This document shows, one piece after another, positions 27,072-36,754 of a stretch of DNA of 64,000 bases. Under the pieces are notes generated by a model. The model was not told the DNA's origin. It saw only the letters and a program-made list of their open reading frames with translations, and made no database searches. A program made the position numbers and the translations under genes. The DNA is from Caulobacter soli (lineage in GTDB: Bacteria > Pseudomonadota > Alphaproteobacteria > Caulobacterales > Caulobacteraceae): contig NZ_CP049199.1 of assembly GCF_011045195.1 (NCBI RefSeq), forward strand, positions 558,001 to 622,000. Direction: 5' to 3'. Position 1 is the stretch's first letter. Every line of letters starts with the position of its first letter.

Positions 27072-28637
27072 ATGGATCCCGCCGTCGTCGACCTCTCCCG
27101 GCTGCAGTTCGCCCTGACGGCGCTGTACCACTTCCTGTTCGTGCCCCTGACCCTGGGCCTCTCCTTCATGCTGGTGATCATGGAGAGCGTCTATGTGATG
27201 ACCAAGCGGCCGATCTGGCGCACCACGACCCGTTTCTGGGGCACGCTGTTCGGCATCAATTTCGTGCTCGGCGTCGCCACCGGCCTGACCATGGAATTCC
27301 AGTTCGGCATGAACTGGTCCTACTATTCGCACTATGTCGGCGACATCTTCGGGGCTCCGTTGGCCATCGAGGGGCTGATGGCCTTCTTCCTCGAGGCCAC
27401 CTTCGTGGGCCTGATGTTCTTCGGCTGGGACAAGCTGAAGCCCGTCGCCCACCTGTTCGTGACCTTCATGGTCGCCCTGGGCACCAACCTGTCGGCCCTG
27501 TGGATCCTGATCGCCAACGGCTGGATGCAGAACCCGGTCGGCGCGGCCTTCAATCCCGACACGATGCGGATGGAGGTGGTCGACTTCAAGGCGGTGGTCT
27601 TCAACCCGGTGGCCCAGGCCAAGTTCGTGCACACGGTCAGCGCCGGCTACACCATCGCCGCCGTCTTCGTGCTGGGCATCAGCGCCTTCTACCTGCTGAA
27701 GGGCCGCTATGTCAGCGTCGCCAAGCGCTCGCTGACCGTCGCCGCCGCCTTCGGCCTAGCCTCGTCGCTGTCGGTGGTCGTGCTGGGCGACGAGAGCGGC
27801 TACGCCCTGACCGACAACCAGAAAATGAAGCTCGCCGCGCTCGAGGCCATGTGGGAGACCGAGCCCGCGCCCGCCGGCCTGACCGCCTTCGGCATTCCGG
27901 ACCTGAAGGAGCGCAAGACCCACGCCGAGATCAAGATTCCCTATGTGCTGGGCCTGATCTCGACTCGCAGCCTGGACCGTCCCGTGGCCGGCATCTTCGA
28001 GCTGGTGGCCCAGGCCGAGACCCGGATCGAGAGCGGCCTGGTGGCCTACAACGCGCTGGAAACCCTGAAGGCCACGCCCACCGACCTGGCGGCGCGCGGC
28101 GTGTTCGAGACTCATCGCCGCGACCTTGGCTACGCCCTGCTGCTCAAGCGCTACGTCGCCGACCCGCGAACGGCCGACAAGGCCCTGATCGCCAAGACCG
28201 CCTGGGACACCGTACCCAACGTGCCGGTGATGTTCTGGGCGTTCCGGATCATGGCCGGGATCGGCTTCCTGATGATCGCCCTGTTCGCCACGGCCTTCGT
28301 GCTGGTCACCCTGCGCAAGCAGAACACCCGCTGGTTCCTGATGATCGCCGTGGCCGCCATCCCGCTGCCGTGGATCTCGACGGAGCTGGGCTGGGTGCTG
28401 GCCGAGGTCGGACGCCAGCCTTGGGCAGTGGAGGGCGTGCTGCCGACCTTCCTCGCGCCCTCGACGCTGAGCGTGGCCCAGATCCTGACCAGCATCGTGG
28501 TCTTCACCCTGCTGTATGGCGCCCTGGCGGTGGTCGAGGTCGGACTGATCCTCAAGACCATCAAGAAGGGCCCATTCGCCGAGCAGGAAACCTTCCCGTC
28601 CTTCAGCGGCCCACAGGCCGGCGAAGCCGTCGCCTAA
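27072..28637 (+). CDS. cydA: Cytochrome bd ubiquinol oxidase subunit I
   Basis: A 521-residue membrane subunit carrying the three hemes of the bd oxidase. Family signatures: RLQFALTALYHFLFVPLTLG with heme ligand His20, FQFGMNWSYYSHYVGDIFGA, FVHTVSAGYTIAAVFVLGIS with the second His ligand, FRIMAGIGFLMIAL with the Met ligand of heme b558, and ELGWVLAEVGRQPWAVEGVL. The quinol-binding Q-loop is of ordinary short type. It oxidises ubiquinol and reduces oxygen with high affinity. First gene of cydABX, downstream of the FixK box, divergent from its assembly factors cydDC. Confidence 0.96.
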   Translation: MDPAVVDLSRLQFALTALYHFLFVPLTLGLSFMLVIMESVYVMTKRPIWRTTTRFWGTLFGINFVLGVATGLTMEFQFGMNWSYYSHYVGDIFGAPLAIEGLMAFFLEATFVGLMFFGWDKLKPVAHLFVTFMVALGTNLSALWILIANGWMQNPVGAAFNPDTMRMEVVDFKAVVFNPVAQAKFVHTVSAGYTIAAVFVLGISAFYLLKGRYVSVAKRSLTVAAAFGLASSLSVVVLGDESGYALTDNQKMKLAALEAMWETEPAPAGLTAFGIPDLKERKTHAEIKIPYVLGLISTRSLDRPVAGIFELVAQAETRIESGLVAYNALETLKATPTDLAARGVFETHRRDLGYALLLKRYVADPRTADKALIAKTAWDTVPNVPVMFWAFRIMAGIGFLMIALFATAFVLVTLRKQNTRWFLMIAVAAIPLPWISTELGWVLAEVGRQPWAVEGVLPTFLAPSTLSVAQILTSIVVFTLLYGALAVVEVGLILKTIKKGPFAEQETFPSFSGPQAGEAVA

Positions 28638-28650
28638 GGAGATCGGATCC

Positions 28651-29793
28651 ATGGAACTCCCCCTCGACTATCCGACTCTGCGCATCATCTGGTGGGGCCT
28701 GCTGGGCGTCATCCTGATCGGCTTCGCCCTGACCGACGGCTTCGACATGGGCGTGGGCGCGCTGCTGCCCTTTGTCGCCCGCACCGACGAGGAACGCCGC
28801 ATGGTGATCAACACCGTCGGCGCCACCTGGGAAGGCAACCAGGTGTGGTTCATCACCGGCGGGGCCTCGATCTTCGCGGCCTGGCCGCTGGTCTACGGCG
28901 TCAGCTTCTCGGGCTTTTACCTCGCCATCTTCCTGGTGCTGGTGGCGATGATCCTGCGGCCAGTGGGCTTCAAGTACCGGTCCAAGCGGCCGGACAAGCG
29001 CTGGCGGACCTTCTGGGACTGGGCGCTGTTCACCGGCAGCTTCGTGCCGGTCCTGGTGTTCGGCGTGGCGGTCGGCAACGTGCTGCAGGGCGCGCCGTTC
29101 AAGCTGGATGGCGATCTGCGCAGCTCGTATCACGGCGCCTTCTTTGGCCTGTTCACGCCGTTCACCCTGGTCTGCGGCCTGCTGTCGGTGGCCATGCTGG
29201 TGCTGCACGGCGCGGCCTGGCTGGGCGTGAAGGGCGAGGCGGGCGTGGTCCAGGACCGGGCCCGCAAGTTTGGCACGGCGGCGGGGATCGCCAGCCTGCT
29301 GCTGTTCCTGGTCGGCGGTCTCCTGGCCACGCGCCTGGGCTTCCGCGTCGAGGGCGCGTTCGATCCGGCCGGGCCGTCCAACCCGCTGCGGATGACGACC
29401 GTCGCCGCCCCCGGCGCCTGGTTCGACAATTTCGGCCGCCATCCCTGGATGCTGATCGCCCCGGTGCTGGGCTTTGGCGGCGCGCTGCTGGGCCTGCTGG
29501 GCCTGTGGCGGCGCTCGGCGCCCCTGGCGTTCGGCGGCTCGTCGGCCTCGGCGGCGGGGATCATCGCCACCGTTGGATTGTCGATGTTCCCGTTCATCCT
29601 GCCCAGCACGATCGATGGCCATTCCAGTCTGACGGTCTGGAACGCCTCGTCCAGCCACACCACCCTGTTCATCATGCTGATCGTCGTGGTGGTGCTGCTG
29701 CCGCTGGTGCTGCTCTACACCGCCTGGGTCTACAAGGTGCTGTGGGGGCGCACGAGCACCGAAGCCCTGAAGACCGACCCGGCCCTGTACTAA
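28651..29793 (+). CDS. cydB: Cytochrome bd ubiquinol oxidase subunit II
   Basis: A 380-residue membrane protein with about eight to nine transmembrane helices. Conserved segments: IIWWGLLGVILIGFALTDGF, DMGVGALLPFV, GATWEGNQVWFITGGASIFA, and LPSTIDGHSSLTVWNASSSH. Subunit II supports the heme subunit and shapes the oxygen channel. An AAGGAG lies 13 bases after cydA ends, and cydX begins 12 bases after its stop, so the three are one operon. Confidence 0.96.
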   Translation: MELPLDYPTLRIIWWGLLGVILIGFALTDGFDMGVGALLPFVARTDEERRMVINTVGATWEGNQVWFITGGASIFAAWPLVYGVSFSGFYLAIFLVLVAMILRPVGFKYRSKRPDKRWRTFWDWALFTGSFVPVLVFGVAVGNVLQGAPFKLDGDLRSSYHGAFFGLFTPFTLVCGLLSVAMLVLHGAAWLGVKGEAGVVQDRARKFGTAAGIASLLLFLVGGLLATRLGFRVEGAFDPAGPSNPLRMTTVAAPGAWFDNFGRHPWMLIAPVLGFGGALLGLLGLWRRSAPLAFGGSSASAAGIIATVGLSMFPFILPSTIDGHSSLTVWNASSSHTTLFIMLIVVVVLLPLVLLYTAWVYKVLWGRTSTEALKTDPALY

Positions 29794-29805
29794 GGAGATC
29801 TAGCG

Positions 29806-29928
29806 ATGTGGTATTTCACCTGGATCCTGGGCCTGGGCCTGGCCGTCGCCTTCGGCGTGCTGAACGGCGTCTGGTACGAGTTCAACCTGACGGATGACGG
29901 CGATCTGGGCGCTTCGGAGGACATCTGA
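29806..29928 (+). CDS. cydX: CydX, small subunit of cytochrome bd oxidase
   Basis: A 40-residue single-helix protein starting MWYFTWILGLGLAVAFGVLN and ending LGASEDI. The MWYFxWILGxxLA start is diagnostic for CydX/YbgT, which binds CydA and stabilises the hemes. AAGGAG lies 12 bases before ATG 29806. It is the last gene of cydABX, and a hairpin (29936-29970) follows. Confidence 0.92.
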   Translation: MWYFTWILGLGLAVAFGVLNGVWYEFNLTDDGDLGASEDI

Positions 29929-29935
29929 AGCGCGC

Positions 29936-29970
29936 CCCACGCGCTGAACCGCGACAATTCGGCGCGTGGG
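29936..29970 (+). terminator. Hairpin after cydX
   Basis: CCCACGCGC (29936-29944) pairs with GCGCGTGGG (29962-29970) across a 17-base loop. No T-run follows, so it may stabilise or slow rather than terminate by itself. Confidence 0.4.
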
Positions 29971-30081
29971 TATGACCCGGCCATTAACCGTTATTAAACG
30001 GCGCTCGGGCTCTTCTGGCAAACGACGCGAAACCGGCTTTCGGCCTTCGCCGGACGACCTTTGAGCCTCGGGATCCAGACC

Positions 30082-30534
30082 ATGACCGACCACGCCGAAC
30101 CCGCCCTGGAGCTGATCTCGTTCTGCATCGGCGAGCAGGAATTCTGCATCGACGTGAAGACGGTCCGCGAAATCCGCGGCTGGACCCCGGCCACCCCGAT
30201 CCCGCACGCCCCGGCCTTCCTGAAGGGCGTGATCAACCTGCGCGGCGCGATCATGCCGGTCATCGACCTGCGCAACCGCCTGGGCCTGGGCGTCACCGTC
30301 CCGGAAACCCGCCACGTCATCGTCGTGGTCGAGTGCCAGGACCGCCTGGCCGGCATCCTGGTCGACGCGGTCAGCGAAACCTTCACCGTGTCGCGCGAGC
30401 ACCTGCAGCCGACCCCGGACCTGGGCGCCGACGAACTGCGCTTCATTCAGGCGATCATCTCGTTGGACAGCCGCCTGATCACCTATCTGCGCATGGACGA
30501 CGTCTTCCCGGCCCAGGTCAGCCAGGCGGCGTAA
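30082..30534 (+). CDS. CheW-type chemotaxis coupling protein
   Basis: A 150-residue CheW-domain protein: ELISFCIGEQEFCIDVKTVR, EIRGWTPATPIPHAPAFLKG, VINLRGAIMPVIDLRNRLGL, then the TRHVIVVVE and GILVDAVSETFTV strands. CheW links chemoreceptors to CheA. It is isolated from other che genes here, so it may be a second or auxiliary CheW. ATG 30082 is favoured over TTG 30061 because it leaves the usual short N-terminus. A strong terminator follows. Confidence 0.9.
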   Translation: MTDHAEPALELISFCIGEQEFCIDVKTVREIRGWTPATPIPHAPAFLKGVINLRGAIMPVIDLRNRLGLGVTVPETRHVIVVVECQDRLAGILVDAVSETFTVSREHLQPTPDLGADELRFIQAIISLDSRLITYLRMDDVFPAQVSQAA

Positions 30535-30562
30535 TTCCGGTCTTAGGGCTGGAACGACAAAA

Positions 30563-30591
30563 GGGGCGGACCGCATGGTCCGCCCCTTTTT
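30563..30591 (+). terminator. Strong rho-independent terminator after cheW
   Basis: GGGGCGGACC (30563-30572), loop GCAT, GGTCCGCCCC (30577-30586), then TTTTT. On the minus strand four T's follow as well, so it may also end the DUF3850 transcript. Confidence 0.9.
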
Positions 30592-30609
30592 GATTCAGAG
30601 CTCCGGATT

Positions 30610-30634
30610 GGGGACAGCCACATGGGACTGTCCC
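30610..30634. repeat. Short GGGACA...TGTCCC palindrome
   Basis: GGGACAG (30611-30617) and CTGTCCC (30628-30634) are inverted around CCACATGGGA. It resembles the 26-base palindromes at 44770 and 46556 in its GGGGACA/TGTCCCC ends. Confidence 0.5.
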
Positions 30635-30642
30635 GACCGTGA

Positions 30643-31140
30643 CTATCGCCCGCGAACGATCTTCGCCGCGGCGGCGTGGAAGGCGGCTTCGGTCTCGGCG
30701 GCGGCGGCCACGGCGTTGTGGCGGTCGGCGGCGACCGGCATGGCCGCGCGGCCGGTGTTCGGGGCGGCGTAGCTCTGGGCCACCTTGCGGGAATCCTGGG
30801 CGCGCAGGGCGGCGTTGTTCGAGGTGGTCTCGTGCCAGTGAGCCAGCTGTTCGGCCGTCAGGGCGCCGTCGGCCGGCAGGTCGCCATGGTGGACCACCTC
30901 GCCAAAGCCGATGGCCACGAAGCCGTGGATGACGCCGTAGTCCTCTTCCGACAGCAGGAAGGTGATCTGCCGCTCCTCGATCTGGCCCGTATAGACGTCC
31001 TGCTCCGGATCGAACTCGCGCAGCACCAAGACGTCGCCCACCGCGAACTCGCGGTCGTTGCGGCGGATCTCGAAGCGCTTCTTGCCCGAGCGCACGGCGG
31101 CGAAATACTGGGGCCAGGTCTTCAGTTCGTGACGGGTCAT
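30643..31140 (-). CDS. DUF3850 (ASCH/PUA-like) domain protein
   Basis: A 165-residue protein. Residues 1-80 match DUF3850: HELKTWPQYFAAVRSGKKRF, EIRRNDREFAVGDVLVLREF, then VIHGFVAIGFG. This fold belongs to the ASCH/PUA superfamily and is thought to bind RNA or a modified nucleotide. Residues 85-165 are an Ala-rich extension without a recognised domain, which is unusual because DUF3850 proteins are commonly stand-alone. Function unknown. Confidence 0.75.
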   Translation of the reverse strand: MTRHELKTWPQYFAAVRSGKKRFEIRRNDREFAVGDVLVLREFDPEQDVYTGQIEERQITFLLSEEDYGVIHGFVAIGFGEVVHHGDLPADGALTAEQLAHWHETTSNNAALRAQDSRKVAQSYAAPNTGRAAMPVAADRHNAVAAAAETEAAFHAAAAKIVRGR

Positions 31141-31247
31141 TGGAGGATTCTTCAGGTCTTTGGAAAACGGGGACGCGTGCCTTAACGGCCGGATCTGGCC
31201 GTAAGGTTAAGGCGGCTAAGCGGTGTTGTGGACTCTTTGATGTCCGT

Positions 31248-31271
31248 CCGCTCCAGCCTCGGCTGGAGCGG
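31248..31271. terminator. Hairpin downstream of engB
   Basis: CCGCTCCAGCC (31248-31258) and GGCTGGAGCGG (31261-31271) form an 11-bp perfect stem with a two-base gap. It begins seven bases after the engB stop on the minus strand. There is no T-run, so termination is probable but not certain. Confidence 0.5.
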
Positions 31272-31277
31272 TGGACT

Positions 31278-31919
31278 CTAGGACAAACAGGTGCGGGCGA
31301 TCTCGGCGCGCAGTTCGGGCAGGCCGTAGCCTTTCTCCGACGAGGTGGCCAGGACCTTGGGGAAGGCGGCCGGGCGCTTGGCGATGGCCTTCAGGGTCTT
31401 GTCGATCGTGACGTCGAGCTCGGCCTGCTTGATCTTGTCGGCCTTGGTCAGGACGATCTGGTAGGAGACCGCCGCGATGTCGAGCGCGTCCAGGGCCTCG
31501 GCGTCCACCGACTTCAGCCCGTGGCGGGCGTCGATCAGCAGGTAGACGCGCTTGAGGTTCACCCGGCCGCGCAGATAGGCGCGGCCCAGGTCCTGGAACT
31601 TGTCGGCGATGGTCTTGGACACCCGGGCGAAGCCATAGCCCGGCAGGTCGACCAGCCGCAGCTGCTCGGCCAGCACGAAGAAGTTGACCTCGCGCGTGCG
31701 GCCCGGCGAGTTCGAGGCCCGCGCCAGGTGGTTCTGGTTCACCAGGCCGTTGATCAGGCTGGACTTGCCGACGTTGGAGCGGCCGGCGAAGGCCACTTCC
31801 GGCAGGCTGGGCGCCGGCATGCCGTCCATCTTGACCGCGCCCATCATGAAGGTCGCCGGTTGGGCGAACAGCACGCGGGCCGCTTCGATCTCTTCGTCGC
31901 TGTAGGACAGTTCGTCCAT
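31278..31919 (-). CDS. engB: Ribosome biogenesis GTP-binding protein EngB (YihA/YsxC)
   Basis: A 213-residue GTPase with all G motifs: G1 [10 protein letters not shown]2 region [12 protein letters not shown]3 DLPGYGFA, G4 LTKADK and G5 TSSEK. It assists assembly of the large ribosomal subunit. Its ATG overlaps the yidC stop by one base (TGATG), so it is coupled to yidC. This order (rpmH, rnpA, yidC, engB) is standard in alphaproteobacteria. Confidence 0.95.
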   Translation of the reverse strand: MDELSYSDEEIEAARVLFAQPATFMMGAVKMDGMPAPSLPEVAFAGRSNVGKSSLINGLVNQNHLARASNSPGRTREVNFFVLAEQLRLVDLPGYGFARVSKTIADKFQDLGRAYLRGRVNLKRVYLLIDARHGLKSVDAEALDALDIAAVSYQIVLTKADKIKQAELDVTIDKTLKAIAKRPAAFPKVLATSSEKGYGLPELRAEIARTCLS

Positions 31920-33811
31920 CAGGTGGCCTCGACGGTCTTGCCGCGCAGCCTGGCGATGAACTTGTCGATCGGGTTCTCGACCTTGTAGCGGTGCATGATG
32001 ATGTACTGCTGGATGATCGTCAGCACGTTGCTCCAGCACCAATAGATCACCAGGCCCACGGCCATGCCCGACAGGGTGAAGGTGAACACGATCGGGAACA
32101 GCTGGAAGATCTTCTGCTGCATCGGGTCGCCGGCCGGTGGGTTCATCGACGTGGTCAGCCACATGGTGAAGCCGTAGAGCAGCGGCCAGATGCCGATGTG
32201 CACGGTGGTGGCCAGGAAGGCGCCGATGAACGGGGCGTGGGCGGGATCCCAGGGGATCAGGCCGAACAGGTTCAGGAAGGTGGTCGGGTCCTTGGCCGAC
32301 AGGTCGGTGATCCAGCCGAAGAACGGCGCGTGCCGCATCTCGATGGTCACCGTCAGCACCTTGTACAGCGAGTAGAAGATCGGGATCTGCACCAGCATCG
32401 GGATGCAGCCCATCATCGGGTTGATCTTCTCCTTGGCGTACAGCGCCATCATTTCCTGCTGCTGCTTGGCCGGATCGTCCTTGTGCTTGGCCTTCAGCTT
32501 TTCGACGTCGGGGGCGATCTTCTTCATCTTCGCCATCGACTCGTAGCTCTTGTCGGCCAACGGGAAGAGGATCAGCTTCAGCAGGACGGTCAGCAGCATG
32601 ATGGCCAGGCCGAAGTTGCCGACCAGCTTGTAGAAGATCTCCAGGATGTTGAAGATCGGGCGCGTGAAGAACGAGAACATGCCCCAGTCGACGGCCTTGT
32701 CGAAGTTGGGGATGACGCTGGTCGGACGGTTCCAGAACTCCCACCAGACCACCGGCTTGCCGCCGTACTCGTAGCGGGTCAGCAGCGGCACGGTCTTGGC
32801 GCCGGCGAACAGGCGGGTGGTGTTGGTGATCGTGGCGCCGGCCGCCAGCGAGCGCGGCGCGCCCGTGAAGGCCGATTCATAGACGTCGACGCCGCTGACC
32901 GGTTTGACCTGGAAGCGGCCCTTGATCATCTCGGACTGCTGGGGAACCAGGGCCGCCAGCCAGTACTTGTCGGTCATGCCGATCCAGCCGCCCTTGGAGT
33001 CCAGGTTGTCCTGGAGCGGCTTGTCCTTCTTCCACTTCGGGTACTTGGCCTTGTCCTGCAGCAGGTACTTGCCGTCGTTGACGCCATCGATGCCGCCCAG
33101 CACGCCGATGCCGCCTTCGTAGACGATCTGGGTCTTGCCCAGGCCGTGCGGGCCGTCGGTCGGAATGCCCTGGCGCTGGACCGAGGCGTAGGGGGCCAGG
33201 GCCACGGCCGCGCCGCCCTGGTTGCGGACGGTGTCGGCGACCGTGAACATGGCGTCGGCGTCGACCGAGATGGTGCGGGTGAACACCAGGCCCTGGCCGT
33301 TGTCATAGGTCAGGACGACCGGCGTGTTCGGACGCAGCACCTGGCCGGGCGCGGCGGTCCACACGGTGTTGGGCGTGGGCAGGCCGGTCATGCCGGCGAT
33401 CCCGGCCCAGCCGAAGTCGGCGAACCAGGCGTGCTCGGCGCCCTCGGGGCGGAACAGCTCGACCGGCGGCGAATTCTTGTCGGCCGTCTGGGTGAAGCGC
33501 TTGAGCCACAGGTCGTCGATCCGCGCGCCCTTCAGGGCGATCGAGCCCGACAGGGCCGGGGTGTCGACGGCGACGCGCGGGCTCTGGGCCTTGGCGGCGT
33601 CGCGCGACAGCTTCAGCGGCTGGGGCAGTCCGTCGGCGCCGATGGTCATGCCCGGCTGGGCGGCGACCTGCGCCTCGGCGATCTTCTTGGCGCGAAGCTC
33701 GGCCTCGCGCGCCTTCTGCTGCGGACCCAGCACCAGGAACTGGTAGCCGATCAGGATCGCAAACGCGCAGACGAGGAACATCAGCGTGTTTTTGTTGGAG
33801 TCGTTCTGCAT
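31919..33811 (-). CDS. yidC: Membrane protein insertase YidC
   Basis: A 630-residue YidC/Oxa1 protein. The N-terminal signal-anchor is [20 protein letters not shown], then a large periplasmic domain (residues about 60-370). The conserved five-helix insertase core follows: [20 protein letters not shown], then [40 protein letters not shown] and the final [20 protein letters not shown]. It inserts and folds inner-membrane proteins with SecYEG or alone. Located nine bases after rnpA and coupled to engB. Confidence 0.96.
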   Translation of the reverse strand: MQNDSNKNTLMFLVCAFAILIGYQFLVLGPQQKAREAELRAKKIAEAQVAAQPGMTIGADGLPQPLKLSRDAAKAQSPRVAVDTPALSGSIALKGARIDDLWLKRFTQTADKNSPPVELFRPEGAEHAWFADFGWAGIAGMTGLPTPNTVWTAAPGQVLRPNTPVVLTYDNGQGLVFTRTISVDADAMFTVADTVRNQGGAAVALAPYASVQRQGIPTDGPHGLGKTQIVYEGGIGVLGGIDGVNDGKYLLQDKAKYPKWKKDKPLQDNLDSKGGWIGMTDKYWLAALVPQQSEMIKGRFQVKPVSGVDVYESAFTGAPRSLAAGATITNTTRLFAGAKTVPLLTRYEYGGKPVVWWEFWNRPTSVIPNFDKAVDWGMFSFFTRPIFNILEIFYKLVGNFGLAIMLLTVLLKLILFPLADKSYESMAKMKKIAPDVEKLKAKHKDDPAKQQQEMMALYAKEKINPMMGCIPMLVQIPIFYSLYKVLTVTIEMRHAPFFGWITDLSAKDPTTFLNLFGLIPWDPAHAPFIGAFLATTVHIGIWPLLYGFTMWLTTSMNPPAGDPMQQKIFQLFPIVFTFTLSGMAVGLVIYWCWSNVLTIIQQYIIMHRYKVENPIDKFIARLRGKTVEAT

Positions 33812-33820
33812 GGGTTGGAC

Positions 33821-34252
33821 TTAACCAGAAACGGAGGAATCGGACGCGGCGGGGGCGTGCGGTACGGGCGTCGCGCCCGGGCCCGCGCGATCGAGGTCGG
33901 CGGCGAGGCTTATCAGCGCGGTTTTAACATCGTCAAGCAAACGCCCCCATGCCCGCTGGCCAGTTCCGCCGCGGGCGATGAACACATAGTCGCAAGAAGG
34001 GCGGCCATGAAGGGGGAGAAGCAGCCTGGCGGCCTCGCGCAGGCGTCTTTTGGCGCGATTTCGCTCGACCGAGCCGCCGATCTTCTTGGTGGCGGTGAAT
34101 CCGACCCGGATCAGCGGGTCGTCGTCGTGGCGCGGGCGCATCTGCATGAACACCGCCCCGCGCGCCAGATTGGGCGCCTTGGCGGCCTTCAGGAAGTCGG
34201 GGCGCTTCTTGAGGCGCTCGATCTTCACCGGCTTAACCGGGGCTTCGGTCAT
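33821..34252 (-). CDS. rnpA: Ribonuclease P protein component
   Basis: A 143-residue RNase P protein; the subunit supports the catalytic RNA in tRNA 5' maturation. The conserved basic core is VGFTATKKIGGSVERNRAKR, then RLREAARLLL, with the RNR motif. The N-terminus is short (LKKRPDFLKAAKA) and the C-terminal 25 residues are a variable Ala/Pro tail. The ATG at 34252 directly follows the T-tract of a hairpin terminator, and the only Shine-Dalgarno-like sequence (GGGGCGG) lies in that hairpin's stem, so translation probably depends on melting it. Confidence 0.95.
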   Translation of the reverse strand: MTEAPVKPVKIERLKKRPDFLKAAKAPNLARGAVFMQMRPRHDDDPLIRVGFTATKKIGGSVERNRAKRRLREAARLLLPLHGRPSCDYVFIARGGTGQRAWGRLLDDVKTALISLAADLDRAGPGATPVPHAPAASDSSVSG

Positions 34253-34317
34253 GAAAAAAGCCGCCCCTTCCGGCGCAGGCCAGAGGCCTGGTTCGAGGAA
34301 AGGGCGGCTTTCATCAT
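34249..34317 (-). CDS. Putative 22-codon leader ORF overlapping the rnpA start
   Basis: ATG at 34317 opens a frame of 22 codons (MMKAALSSNQASGLRRKGRL, then FS) whose TGA overlaps the rnpA ATG as ATGA. It runs through the whole terminator hairpin between rpmH and rnpA. A weak GGGA lies about ten bases upstream. The peptide is unlikely to have a function of its own; its translation would melt the hairpin and hand ribosomes to rnpA. Expression is not shown. Confidence 0.4.
   Translation of the reverse strand: MMKAALSSNQASGLRRKGRLFS
34254..34310 (-). terminator. Terminator/attenuator between rpmH and rnpA
   Basis: On the minus strand AAGCCGCCCTTTCC pairs with GGAAGGGGCGGCTT (one bulged G), enclosing an inner pair CCAGGCC/GGCCTG, and is followed by TTTTTT ending two bases before the rnpA ATG. 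It has the full form of a rho-independent terminator but sits inside a normally co-transcribed operon. Confidence 0.75.
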
Positions 34318-34357
34318 GGTCTAGTTTCCCGCCAAAAAAGAGACGGGAGAAAGGCTG

Positions 34358-34492
34358 TTAGGCCGTCAGGCGCTTACGGCCCTTGGCGCGGCGACGCGCG
34401 ACGATCTTTTGGCCGTTCTTGGTGGCCATACGCGCGCGGTAGCCGTGACGGCGGGCTCGCACGAGCTTCGACGGCTGGAATGTCCGCTTCAC
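34358..34492 (-). CDS. rpmH: 50S ribosomal protein L34
   Basis: A 44-residue basic protein with the universal L34 sequence: [20 protein letters not shown], then [20 protein letters not shown] and RLTA. The start is GTG, not ATG; L34 always begins MKRTF/Y at this point, so the start is certain. First gene of the rpmH-rnpA-yidC-engB block. It is below the size often screened for ORFs. Confidence 0.97.
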   Translation of the reverse strand: MKRTFQPSKLVRARRHGYRARMATKNGQKIVARRRAKGRKRLTA

Positions 34493-34608
34493 GAGGTGGC
34501 TCCGATAATAATGGGACGCGAAGGCCGTAGGGCCGCCGCGAGTGAGGGGCGGTGGATAAGGGAACGGGCGGCGGCTGTCAACATGAGTCGAACCAAGGGG
34601 TTGGACGA

Positions 34609-34689
34609 ACTTGCCTCCGCCTGGCGCCGCTTAAGCCTCTTGCCCCTGTGGGGGAAGACGACCGCGAAGCGGTCCGTAGGGGGCAGGTG
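34609..34689. repeat. Dispersed palindromic repeat (CACTTGCCCCC family), degenerate copy
   Basis: Starts ACTTGCCTCCGC and ends GTAGGGGGCAGGTGG, with the internal hairpins TGCCCCTGTGGGGGAAGA and GACCGCGAAGCGGTC shared with the copies at 18495 and 43223, but lacking their middle part. It ends seven bases from the stop of the quinone-oxidoreductase gene. The rest of 34493-34696 is promoter region for rpmH. Confidence 0.7.
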
Positions 34690-34696
34690 GTCGCCG

Positions 34697-35679
34697 CTAG
34701 AGATCCGGCCGGATAATCGCCTTGCCAACGACCTGTCGGCTCGCCAGCAGATCGAACGCCTCGCGCCAGCGATCCAACGGCAGCTCGGCGTGCACGTGCG
34801 GCCGGATCACGCCCTGGTCCGCCATCCTCCACACCGCCTCGGCGTTCTCGCGACCCCTCTCCGGAAATCGCCGGCTATACTCGCCGGCCCGCACGCCCAT
34901 CACCGAGAAGCCCTTGATCAGCGGCATGTTGACCGAGACGGTCGGGATGCGTCCCGAGGTGAAGCCGATCACCAGCAGCCGCCCGTCGAAGGCGATGCAG
35001 CGCACGCTCTCGTCGAAGACGTCGCCGCCCACGGGGTCGTAGATCACGTCGACGCCGTGGCCGCCGGTGATCGCCTTGATCTTGTCCTTGAAGCCGCCGG
35101 TGACGTTGACCACGGCGTCTGGGGCGTAGAGGCGCTGGATCTGCGCGAGTTTCTCGTCCGAGGCCGAGGCGGCGATCACCCGCGCGCCCAGGACCTTGGC
35201 CAGGTCGACGGCCGCCAGTCCCACCCCGCCGGCCGCGCCTTGGACCAGCACCCACTCGCCAGGCTCCAGCCGCGCCCGGCGGACCAGGGCGACATAGGCG
35301 GTAAGGTAGGCCGCGCCATAGGCGGCGGCTTCCGCGAACGATAGTCGGGCGGGCTTGGGCTTCAGGGCGTCGGCCGACAGCACCGCATATTCGGCGAACC
35401 CGCCCAGCCGCGCCCCGCCGACCACGGCGTCGCCAAGGCTCCATCCCGTGACGCCCTCGCCCAGAGCCGCGACCTCGCCGGCCAGGTCCAGGCCGAGGGT
35501 GAAGGGCGGGGGCGGTTTGAACTGGTATTCGCCCCGGGTCATCAGCAGGTCGGGGAAGTTGACGCTGGCGGCGCGGACGCGGACCAGGACCTCGCCCGGG
35601 CCGGGCGTCGGCGTGGGGATGTCGTGGATCGCGCAGCCGGCGAAGTCGGGGGCCAAGGCCTCGACGACCAGGGCGCGCA

Positions 35680-35680
<1 letters not shown>
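34697..35680 (-). CDS. NADPH:quinone oxidoreductase-like zinc-free alcohol dehydrogenase family protein
   Basis: A 327-residue MDR protein. The N-terminal GroES-like part (GEVLVRVRAASVNFPDLLMT, RGEYQFKPPPPFTLGLDLAG) lacks the catalytic and structural zinc cysteines, as in quinone oxidoreductases. The Rossmann motif is VLVQGAAGGVGLAAVDLAKV near residue 145, followed by GARVIAASASDEKL. Such enzymes reduce quinones or enones using NADPH. It overlaps the upstream hydrolase by one base (TGATG), so the two enzymes are coupled and may act on one substrate. Confidence 0.85.
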
Positions 35681-36726
<1,046 letters not shown>

Positions 36727-36754
36727 TCGGGCTCTTTCTGGAGGCGAGGGATCT

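Noticed and set aside
34493..34696. Possible replication origin next to rpmH
   Set aside because: rpmH is near oriC in many bacteria, but I see no DnaA-box cluster, no dnaA, and Caulobacter oriC lies elsewhere (beside hemE).
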